Origin: Atopsyche davidsoni
Taxonomy: Eukaryota; Arthropoda; Insecta; Trichoptera; Hydrobiosidae
DNA: 64,000 nucleotides
Direction: 5' to 3'
NCBI GenBank assembly: GCA_022113835.1
Contig: JAILWY010000021.1
Span: 1,984,001-2,048,000 of the forward strand
In this document: one piece after another, positions 9,750 through 21,200 of the stretch
How the letters are laid out: each line of letters begins with the position of its first letter
How positions within the stretch are numbered: position 1 is the stretch's first letter
Made by a program: the position numbers and the translations under genes
Notes under the pieces: generated by a model
Seen by the model: only the letters and a program-made list of their open reading frames with translations
Told to the model about the DNA's origin: nothing
Databases searched by the model: none

Positions 9750-12700
9750 CTGTAGGTGTAACTTCAAATGAGAAATAAAAATTGTTTACGTGAGCTACGG
9801 TTGAAAGATTGATAAAGCGAGTAAAAGAAAGAATGAAGTAACTCAACTCAATCTGCTACCCCGTGTATCTTCAGTTATAAAGAAGCAGGATAAGGTAAGA
9901 GCTGATTTTATTTTGATCTCTTTTGCCCACATGCTCGGGATAAACCCCTACAGATAAATTTTAATAGCAGAATCTGATATCTGCACAGTTGTAATCATTT
10001 ACTATACAGATAAGTGCTTTATAGATAAATAAAGTACCATAATATAATATATTTGACGATTCATATTTTTGTTCAAGATTTCAACCAGTAAATCTTTTCT
10101 TCAATATACTTAAATAATGTAAAGACAGTTATATCTGTGCAAATTATTCTTTATTCCATTATACATTTTTCATATGTGCTATGAACATTATTAGTCAGTG
10201 CCCAATTCATTAAATATTATTATGTTATCAAATCCTGAACGAGAAAGTTACCTGAAAGATAAATTTACTTTGAAATAATGTATACTTTAGATGTGTATAT
10301 TTATCATAAACGAATATATAAATGCAAACAATGAGTTTGGTTTTCTGTACTATTTTAGATCAGTTCTATTAAAAGTCCTTATTAATTTTAATATCATGAT
10401 TGGGTACAATTGTTTTCTCACCTGACATAATAATTAGCTCATTTTTTTATTTTATCCTAATACGTAATATGACGTGAATAATTCTTTTATAAGTATTAGA
10501 ATTTATGTTTCATATCAGTAAATTTCTTATGAATTCGAAGGCTTATTAATAGCTATTCCAGACTTATTGGAGTGAGTTCAATTCCAATATTGTAAATCAT
10601 GTTTTTAGCCAACAAAATTTTATCATAATATTTTTCTATCTTATAAACACTATGTTAACATATAACCAAATTTATAATCCATATGCTGTTTTTATCAAAA
10701 TAGAAGTATGTGGTTCTAATATCAGTTTGGAAAATTTCTTTATACCAATCCTTGATTTTTGTCCATACAGAAGCCATAAATTATGCCGGTTAAATGTTAT
10801 CATAAAGTTTGTAAGAAAATATCGTAATTCAACAAGATTTCTGCCACATATCTATATTTTTGTTTTATAATTTTGTAAATTAACATTATTAAGAATTCAT
10901 TACTTTTTACATATAAGTTGCAAGTGGTATTGCAAAAAGAATTCAGGCATATTATGGTATATGGCAGAAATCATGTTAATGAAAATTGTCGTTAGTTGTT
11001 AATTTACAAATAACAGTAAATAAGTATCTACCTACTAAAATGTATTGTTTTTAAAAGTAATTGTAACTATTTTGTTTACAATATTTATGTAGGTATTGTA
11101 CAATACTCTTAACAATAAAAAATATATGAATAAAATGTATTGTCAGAAGCTAACGAAAACATTATAATAAATAAACTGCATACTTCTTATGAATATAGAC
11201 TTACTTTTTTCTTAGCACATTGTTATTATGAATTATAAATAATAAAATGTATTTATAAAATTGTGATTTTGTGCATCTTAGAATGTAATATTTCTAGGGA
11301 TTAACAACAACATTTACACCGAGTGAATGAATTACTGGAGGTTTGATTAGGAATGATTGAAATAATTTATATATTAGACATAGTCATGAAAAATAAATAA
11401 AATTCTTAACTGCATATGCTCGATTCGAAGGTATTTTTTTAAGAACAATATTTTTTGCAACAATTATTAGAATTGATTAAAACACCACAACTTCATATCT
11501 AGATAAGGTAAAATGTAGAAATGTTGACTATTAAACACCAAATAAAGTAAAAGCGTAAAACTATTGCGACCCAATGTGTAATGAACATAACAAATAATAA
11601 TAATTATCTCATAAGATAAAATTTGATATTTTTGATGAATTACTATGTAAGGATATTCTACAGAAAAATCATGTGTTTTTGAAAATAAAAGTACAGCCAA
11701 TTTTGCCATTTACTGCAAAATCAAGTGTTCAATAAAAAAATAACGGAAAAACTAGCATATCAGAATTCAATAAATAAAGTAGAGTAAACTTTTTTACAAA
11801 TCCATTAAAAAGTCATCACAGCTGAAAACATATAAACAATATTCATAAACTGTACTTAAAGAGTGTAGATATATTCCTAGAGCTTAAAATACCAGCAGCC
11901 AAATGAGTCATATTTCACGACAACCTTTTATATATTGTATATAAAGAGTTAACGCTAGTCTCAATTTCACAAATATCACTGTCTCTTTAAATTTTATAAC
12001 AATTAAATTTCAAGTTTCATGTTAAATATGTAAATACATTGATATTCACAAATTTAATTGTAATGTTATACTTAAAAATGTAAATACATCTATGCTCTCA
12101 AATGAAATAGGATCTTTTTGTTAATAGTATTGTTACACTCGTGTTGGAATACTGAAATATATTATTCATTGTCAATTTCAAAGGTAGAGTATTTGCTCCA
12201 ATATAATTGACCTACACTCTTTATTTCCCGTTTATGTTATGCTAATTGTTGTTCACAGGTTGACGTTTTTTGATTGAACAAAATATGCGTAGAGTTTCAT
12301 ATTTTTACATATAATTAGTTTATTATTACTTGGATATATAAAGGTGCATTATCAGTGTTGTATGAAGTGATTGATGGTTATGTTATAATAAAGTGTGCTT
12401 TTTAAAAACACATCTTATATTGTGTATATATCATACACATTACATTGGTAAATCATTTATAACTTAATAATGAATGATTTAACCATCGAAAATATAACAC
12501 TAGCCCTAATAATTGATAACGACATAAAATTATAAATGATGGTTCAAAGAAGGCTTGAAAACTTTTATGCATTAAATATAATAAATTCAACAAGAATAGG
12601 AATATTCTGTGTAAATAAATTACAATTTCACTCTTTGTTAGAATACATAAAAGTAAATCTTTAAATAATTACACTTTTTACAAACACCAAATATTCTTAA

Positions 12701-13415
12701 ATGATTTTTATGACTACTTGATATTTAAAGTATGGACCCCAAAAATCAATTTTATAAGTACATATATATTGTAACAAAATATATACAATTTAATAGTTAT
12801 TTTAATTGTACTATAATATAAATTTAATAATGAAATGAATTCAAATCAACTTTCATTTAATTTAAGTACTTAACGTTTGCTGTTTACAGATTCTAAAATC
12901 ACATCATAAAATTTACTTTTCTGTGTTATTCAATAACTTTAATGAAGTATAGTTGGACGATTCTATTTCTTATGCTATTTCATAAAACTAAATTGTACAA
13001 ATCTAAATGAGATAAAACACTATCCGATCCGCTGTACGGGGGCTCATAACCCTTTAATATTATATTTATGGTCATAATTTCATTACGTTAATTGAAATAT
13101 TATTCAGATGTATGTAAACTGGTTCTTATTTACTAATACTAGATTTGGTTGGATTATCCCTAGAATAGGTTTGTCTGAGCCTCTTCATAAGTGTACGAGT
13201 ACGGGAGGTATAAATCTTTATATTCTTTTATTATTCATTCTATTAGCTGAGCAACTTGAAAGGAATCTTCTTTCTTTTCTCACAATCAAACAAAATTTTA
13301 ATAACACCAAAATACAACAACAATACAGCAGAGCTATGTATTTTATTTACAAAACCAGCTACGCCCAGTTATGATAGTTTGTATGTGACATTTTATGAAA
13401 CCCGCATTCGTCTTA
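9750..13415. other. AT-rich stretch without recognised genes
   Basis: Long runs of A/T with scattered poly(A)-like AATAAA and no open frame with recognisable similarity. Part may be distal 3' UTR of the acetylcholine-receptor gene to the right. Confidence 0.4.
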
Positions 13416-13417
13416 GA

Positions 13418-13556
13418 TGATTTGGTTTTGGAAATCCCTGAAGATGATTCCAGTGCGGGGACTGAAACATCGTGGAACAGAAAACTTCAAGCAACTCTAC
13501 ACCCAAGAAATAAAATCATCTAATAACAACGGCTGCCAACAGCTACAAAGTTTTCT
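13418..13556. repeat. Fold-back interspersed repeat, copy C
   Basis: Contains CCTGAAGATGATTCCAG, the hairpin partner GGGGACTGAAACATCG, then CACCCAAGAAA and AACAACGGCTGCCAAC. This is the reverse-complement arrangement of copies A (4612) and B (15749), and the clearest copy of the hairpin plus GAAAC box. Confidence 0.7.
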
Positions 13557-13559
13557 TAT

Positions 13560-15029
13560 TAAATTTTATTGAACCAACAACAAACCTGATTGGAGATTTC
13601 AAAACTTTTGGATGTACCTGATTTTGTAAATATACGACAATAAATAATTCTATTACATTGAAAGTAGTTTTTAATAAAATACTGTCTTAAACTTATAAAT
13701 AGACAAATTATTGCTGCGTAAATACACTAGTATGAGTGACTACAAAAATTTGGCTATTTGTATTGAAAACTGAATTTAATAAATTATCTGAATATCATTT
13801 TGATTTGCATATGTATTCTCTTCATCTAAATAATTATTGAGGAAATTATTTTACCATTTATATGAATAAGCAGTACCTATTAATACTCCTGTGTTGGGCA
13901 CCAAATGTTTACTGAATTTTTTTGTCGTCAAACAATCAATTGCTCTCTATCGAACCGTTTGTGTTATGAATAATCAATACCCAAATTAAATAACCAATCA
14001 ATTGAACATATGAATACCTCTAACCTACTTTAATTAAATTACAAATTTTAAACATACAAACAATTCTAATAATAATTTATAAAATAATAATTATTTCATT
14101 ACATTTAATAGTATTATTTTTTATAGATTCATATAGACATTATTTTTGACTAATTTAAAAATAAATATACCACTTTAATTTATTTCTAGCATCGTTTATA
14201 ACGTAATTCAAAGAACGGTTTACAGGGCTAGGTAACAGAGTTTTTTTTTAGCTCGCGTGTTTAATATTTTTTAAAAGATGTTTTGATTAATAATAATAAT
14301 ATACTATCTTGCAGAGACTATCTTGCAATTCAAAAAAATACTGGGCAATTTTGACGATAAATCAATTGCTTCTTGTGATTGACACACAAAAGACAATCCA
14401 TAGGAATGTATGGAAATTTACAACAATAAACACAATCATATTAAAAGTAAAACTTATTGAAATTAATTGAAAATTTTAATTAAACATTCCTAGCCACTAC
14501 TTTACTTATCTTAACAATCAATATCCTTCATTTATCACCTCATTTTTATTATGATATTCTTTAGGTAAAAGTAGTTTTCAAGAAAGTATCAACGGCTCAG
14601 CTGTTATTTTACTCGTATTTTTGCATAAAATATTATTAAAAACTATTTTTAATATGAAAATTTAAACAACTATTTATTACCCACGTGTCCATTCGTTGTT
14701 TAAATCATTCAAACCAATGTAAAATAATGAATTTTCTAGTATAAAGAGTGTACCCTCAAAAATATTCAACAATAAAAATTAATGTGATAAAATTTTTAAG
14801 AATTTAGGCCAAGATTTTTCTTGAAAACTAGCATGTTACGTTTTTTCTATACAAATTCATTATAAAGACTTATTGATTGAATAATCTATAATAATAGCGC
14901 AGTTTAAGTTAATACTATGCAACATCAGATCTTATAATCCGATTGTTATATTACCGATTATAATTACATTACAACTGGTTTGGGCAGTATGTTTGATGCA
15001 CTGGAAGAAGCGTCGTGTAGGAAGACAGA
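13560..15029 (-). other. Likely 3' UTR and flank of the acetylcholine-receptor gene
   Basis: AT-rich sequence directly after the receptor stop codon. The nearest minus-strand AATAAA is at 14673-14678, about 350 bp after the stop, but several later candidates exist, so the 3' end is uncertain. Confidence 0.4.
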
Positions 15030-15227
15030 CTAGCGAGGAGGAGGAGCCCGTGGCTTGGCAGTGGCGGAAGCGATCTCCGACAGACGCACGTCGATGGGCG
15101 CTCGGTCGTCGTACAAGGTCGGCGCCTGCAGGATGATGCCCGCCGTGCCCACTACCACGGCTAGAGTAAAGATCCATAAGAATAATCTATCCAGCACCAT
15201 AGCCACATATTTCCAGTCTTCTTTTAC
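15030..15227 (-). CDS. nAChR terminal exon with TM4 and C-terminus
   Basis: 198 bp, acceptor GATTTCAG. Starts [14 protein letters not shown], continues through TM4 and [20 protein letters not shown], and ends in PRAPPPR and TAG. Confidence 0.95.
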   Translation of the reverse strand, partial: VKEDWKYVAMVLDRLFLWIFTLAVVVGTAGIILQAPTLYDDRAPIDVRLSEIASATAKPRAPPPR

Positions 15228-18200
15228 CTGAAATCACATGATATATAAAATGTATTAAATAAAAAATCATCTTATACATCTTATAAATGTCATATCTAGT
15301 AACTACAATTGTTACATAAGTTAAGAAATTTAAAATGATAATATTTTCAGCTTCTCCGTTGATTAGTAAATGCAAAACCCGTAACAGTTACAAATTTAAT
15401 CAAAAGACACTGCACATAATTAGGAGCTATTGAATTTGAGAATTCTTATTAAGTATATTGCTTGATAAAAGTAACATGAACCAATGAATCTAGAATACCA
15501 TTTTTTTTTTATTATAAATAATATTTATAAAAAAAAATAAATTAGACTTACGTATGTGTAGGAAAAATTAATACTATTTGATTATATTTCTCTCTTAGCT
15601 TTTCAAAGTCCTTTTTTTCTATTTAATTTTTGAATGTCAAACTTTTGTTTATTGTATTTCTAAAGGTGCGTTACATATTTTAATTCAATTAAATATTAAT
15701 TTGGGTTCATATTGTCAGAAAAAAGTTAATAGATCATTCAACTTGATTGGGTATGTTCATAGGTTTTGGCAGCCGTTGTTATGAGTTGATCCGGTTTCTT
15801 GGGTGTTGAGCAGCTTAGGATGTATATTACTTGAAAGCTTTGTTCCTTGTACTGGGACCATCCTTGAATATAGTCCCAGCATCCCAAACGTCGGAGTAAT
15901 ATACACCCCAAGCAACAAAACACTCAAGAAACAGAGTCAACTAATAAACTTGAATGTTTGGTCAGAAATAATTATGAATGATGCTTGCCCTCGTAGACTC
16001 CTCCTCTTTCTTGGTCTGGTCTGCAATGTAGCGGACGCCATCGATGGCCTTGTGAAGCTCGGGGCACTGGTGCCAGTGCTGTATGCGCGGACACAGGGCG
16101 TCCAGGTTCAGAGGCTCCGACAGGGTGGGCGGAGGAGAGCCGTGGATCCTACACGAGCTACCTAGCACACTCGGATCTAACTCTCTGGAATGACAATTCA
16201 TATAAATTATATATTGTGACATGGGTGAGAAGGTTCATCGTGAACATATATTTATTTTCTCTCAAAAATACTTTTAAACAAGTGTAGTAAGTAATGAATT
16301 CAAGTTTCAGTGTATAATATTAACGCATCAATGTGTATTGATATTAGTAATGATTGTTATTTAGAACCACAGTTATATTGTTACTTGTAATGTTTTCTTA
16401 TATATACTAATTAATAGACCTAAATCATTGAATACATTTATTTATTATTTTAGACCATTTGAATTACACGTAGACTGTTATTAGTGCTTACCGCACACAT
16501 AACAGGATTTTATTTCTTTAAGCACTTTGGATTCAAACCTACATTTCTGACTATCGCAGGCAGTTTTAGTCCTCTTGACCACGGTGGCTTTAACTGAACA
16601 AAATTTTGACTTTTATGTGTGTGACATGACAACAAGTATGTGACCGTCGTACCTATGCTAGAAAAACATTCAATATTTGCAAATACTTTTGATATTATTT
16701 CAACTGTACGGAAAGACAGTATGTCTAAGGGCTAAGAGTCTCGGTTCATTTATTAATATTTATTATTTTCATCAAATGATAATAAACACATTTAAAATAC
16801 TGTATGGCTCATAGCAGTGGTCTATGAACCGAGCCGATGGCAGCGAGAAACATTGTACATCGCCGGTATTGTTACAAGGCCTCTGAGGGTAAACATCACT
16901 AATACTAAATTCCACATAGCTCAAAATTTCCAGAAATCGTTAGATGCATTAATAATTACAACAATAATATATATTTTTAAAAATTTTAAACGGCTGTTGA
17001 AAATCAATTTTTTTGTTTTATATGAGCTAGCTTAAAAAAAATGCGAAAATAAGTGTATGCATATTTTTTTATGTTTCTGACAATAATAAAATGAACAGGA
17101 AGCAAAATGCATCTGTTTGAAAAGATTTTTGAGGACTTCAAATACTTGAACCCTCGTTGATAAAGCAACAATGATATTTACAGGGATGGAATGTGTAATA
17201 GTATACTTCGAAAAGGGGATGAAATATGTCATTTGTGATAGTATCTTATCTGAAGTGGCGCAAATGACACCCAGGTCGCAAATTCGTGGGATCCATCAGA
17301 AAATAATTTGCCAAAACGGCACTAAAGAGTAGCGCCGCACTGCAAACATCCCCGCTGCAGATTTACAGCGCCGGCGGAAGTGCGCTCGGGGGGAGCTTTA
17401 TTGGCCTCTAAATGCTTCAGGAGCTGCCGTTGGGAGCTTTATGCCTTTTTCACCATTTCATCACACCGAGAAACGATCGCGGGGAACTTTCAGAGCAGGG
17501 AAGTCTCCGCGGATTGCGAAGAAGTTGCACTCCTCGCGCCGCCCCGCCCGGCCCGGAGCCCGAACTCGCACTCTTGCCGGCCACATTACATGAGCTGTTG
17601 TTATTTCCCGAGCAGGCTGACTTATCATCTCGTTTAATTATGAGTCTGCATGCTTTAGTTTTGACACTCAAGACAGCTACTATACGATGAATTGAGGCGG
17701 CAGAAATGTGACTGTATAGGAGAATCCTTTAGATACCATGAGTTGACCGCGTCATAAATGAAAGAATCTTACACAGAATGCGCAAAGAAAGGGAACTCTT
17801 GGCGTTGGTAAAGAAGCGGAAGGACTCCTATTTTGGCCACATTTTTCCACGGCATCCTCCAGCTGATTGTCCAAGGAAAAAGGGGTATTGAAAAAAGGAA
17901 GTTCACGTGGATTCAGAATTTGCGCCAGTGGCTGGAGATTGGTGAGACTGGCCCAGGATAGGGATATGTTCGAGGAAATGGTCACCAACCTGCTATGAGG
18001 AGACGCAACAGAAGAAGAAGCATACTTTAGCTTTATACGGATGAAGATTCGTCACTTTGCGAAATTGATATTTGAAAACAGTACGGGTGCACAATCCGTT
18101 GATTGCGGATTGTGATACTACTGGTTATATAGTTTATATATAATACATAAATAAATCTGATCTTATTTTTAGATTTTCCAGGGACGGTCACACTGGGGGT

Positions 18201-21200
18201 GGTACTACGTGGCGACACAGGAATAAGTCTCATTGCATTTCTATGTTTATTCGTGGCTAGCGAGGCGAAATGCGGGCCTGGACTCGGTCGGTGAACTACT
18301 GGCGAACTTATACTGAGAAGAAATCCAAGCGTTCTCGATGGGAAGTTTTAGGCGGAAGGACTGAGAGGGCCCTCTCGAGTGCCTCTCGGCCTCCTCCTTT
18401 GGGTTCGTGAGAGTAAACGTTATTAGGAAATGCACACTCGTCCATCCCCCGGCATTGAACTTTCAAATTATTCGCCGATACTTCAAATAAACCTTGCGAA
18501 TTTTAAACGACGATTGATTAAATTATAGTTTATTTATTAGAATTGAAAGGCTTACAGATATTTTAAAGAATTTATTTTGAGTGATTTATAATAAAAGAAA
18601 TAACTAAACCGTTCAAATGCAAACTTGTAGTTTTTTTTTGTTAACATTTTCACGGTCTTTGTGATTATATAAGCAAGAAGCATTTTCATGCTCGAAGATT
18701 TCTCGTAATTGTTGAAATACTGCGCTAATTTACAATGGAAACTTTTACAAAATATGTATATTGAACAATCTGTTAGGTACAACGCGACAATGAAATTAAA
18801 TTGATAGGTGGTTATAAATAAATTCGTTTATTTGCATGTACTCGGATTAAATATTATGTCCTCTTTGAAATATTGACAAAATAGATCAATCAGTTAGACA
18901 TAAAAATTAGTCTATGAAAAAGCAATTTTAATTAAAAAGGATTATCATGAGCGACACAATCAATTAATATTGACGACGTGGTTGTATAAAAATGATACCC
19001 GCAGTTATTAATTTTTGTAGGGTGATATATATTTTTAATAAAATTCAAAACGTACGCAGATTTTCGACGGTGGCTTTTATTTGAAACTAAGCTGAAAACA
19101 CAGATCAAATATATTTGCATTTTATGCGGATTTATACTGTCGATGGCTATTTTACTTCCGGGAAACCTTTCAAATAAATCGAGGGTGAAGTTTTCATCGA
19201 CCCGCAGGTTTCTTCCCGAGTCGGGAAGATAACTAATTTGCTGTCTTGAGGGAAGCTTACTTCTCAGGCTTTCCTTCTTTTTCTCGGTTTTCAGACACCT
19301 TCCAAACGGTTTCGCCTCCATTTCCCCGGCGCAGGGTTAAAGCCTCCGTGCGAGCTTCGCGTTGACTTTACGAGCATCTTTTTGGCGCTTTATCTGCCAA
19401 CCACCCGGCCTCGGGTTGATTGAGTTACGGACATTTATCTGTATTCAGTGCTAGATTCTGCAAACCTCCCCCCGTGATATTACGCTTTTGATTAATGTTG
19501 ATCCATGCGGGGAAAGAACCAAACATCCACGGGAAAATCATAAAATAATACAATGTTTTAATCAGAATTTAAACAGGTTGTTTTTTATTCACTGTCCGAT
19601 GGTGGCTTCTTACACAATATGGCACAATCCGACTTGCTAGATGATTTGCATTTAATGACCAATATACTTGATAAATAATATAGAATACAAAAAAAACTGA
19701 AATTGCTATCGCGCGCGTGCTACGTATCTTTTAGAGCTATTTTCATATGAAATTTGCAGGTGATAAAAATAATATATTAAATGGGTTTTTACTATTCAGT
19801 CCGTTCAGGATTCAATTAATTCTATGATATTCTACATTTCAAATAATTGTTTAAAAATATATTTACCGAGTGAGGGCTGGAGGCGCCATGCAGGGGGGAG
19901 GAGCTCTCAACTCCAGTCCGTTGCACGTCCTGACCAGGACTCTTTGCCGAGCTGAAGTATGCCTGAAATATTCCACGCCAACATCACACAATATAAAGAA
20001 AAGAAAATAAAAAAACAAAATACTTGTATCAAACGAACAGAAAACGATCGAATTGCGACATGCGACAGTTTTATTTTAGCAAAATTCACAGCCCCTCGAA
20101 ACAATGCATTCCAGTGTTGGACGTGTCAGAGCTTCGTGAGAATCGCTCCAACGAGGGGGAATTTAGTGGAGATGTCGAGTAAGTGTCTTCGGCCTCGGGG
20201 CTGCTCGAACAGGGAAGAGGGGATGGAGAGGGGCTAGACTTGTTCGGACTTACGCTCTTCTGTCGAACTGGTAGTGAGGTCTACGCATGACCAGCATTCT
20301 GGGCAGGATGTGGATGAAGACCCTGCGGACCCACGGGGCCATTGTATGGGTTTGCGGTGACCGGAAATGCACGTTCAGTACTACCACCGTCACGCATATA
20401 CTGTGGAAAAACAATGGACAGTAATTAAAATCAAAAACCATATATTGATTTTAATTAACATTTTAAAAAATACGCACAGTGACCATTTTTAATATTAATT
20501 TTAATCATAAATCATTCTATCCAAAATATATCCGATTGACACTAATATCTTCCTCATTAACGCAATAATTTATTTTGATAATATAAAAATAGTATTTGTT
20601 AATAATACGCTGTATACTCTAAATGTATAGAATCACAAAAAAGACCTGCTACTGTGGTGAAAAAATATAACTGCATTTTTATCATTAAAAAAGTTGCTTG
20701 GTACAAAATTCATAATTCATAAATGATTATCAAAGATTATGATGAAATGAAAAAAAACAGTGCTTTGTATTTTTTTTTATTTGATTAAAAAAATAATTCG
20801 CAGGTTTTGATTGATTGCTTAGTTTACTTATAATTCAAATAATTTATTAACTAGCTGAAATAAACCCAACTGTATGATTGTGTTTTGTTAACGGAATTGA
20901 ACTGTACATATTACTTTGAGTGGTCTTCGTAATGAAAGTAATTAAATGGATTCTAACATTGTAGGTTAATCGCCTAACAAAGCAATTAACCAGTAGAGCA
21001 ATGAACAGTTATCTCAAGTAATTAATTTTGGAGATCATAATTTCACTGATATCAATGAAAATTAAGATCTATATATGCATGTTCTTACAATGAGAGATAT
21101 ATTCAATTAATTTCTTTGCAGTGTATGTATTGTACAACAATTTCATGTTTTGAATTAAATAGTATATATATGTGTAATTACAGGTATATACTAAAAGTCA

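Larger units (their letters stand above)
16185..19866 (-). other. nAChR intron between loop exons (3.7 kb)
   Basis: Holds a tRNA-like fragment (16525-16590), a GC-rich island (17340-17640), a non-LTR retrotransposon tail (17757-18018), and further GC-rich patches around 18240-18440 and 19140-19430. No additional receptor exon was recognised. Confidence 0.7.

Noticed and set aside
15803..16165. 120-aa plus-strand frame
   Set aside because: Antisense shadow of the receptor loop exon joined to the fold-back repeat.
17380..17690. Three overlapping open frames on both strands
   Set aside because: GC-rich sequence lacks stop codons by chance; none resembles a receptor loop exon or any known protein.
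18932..19321. 129-aa minus-strand open frame
   Set aside because: It starts in a GC-rich island and runs into AT-rich DNA; no family similarity, and the composition changes sharply within the frame.
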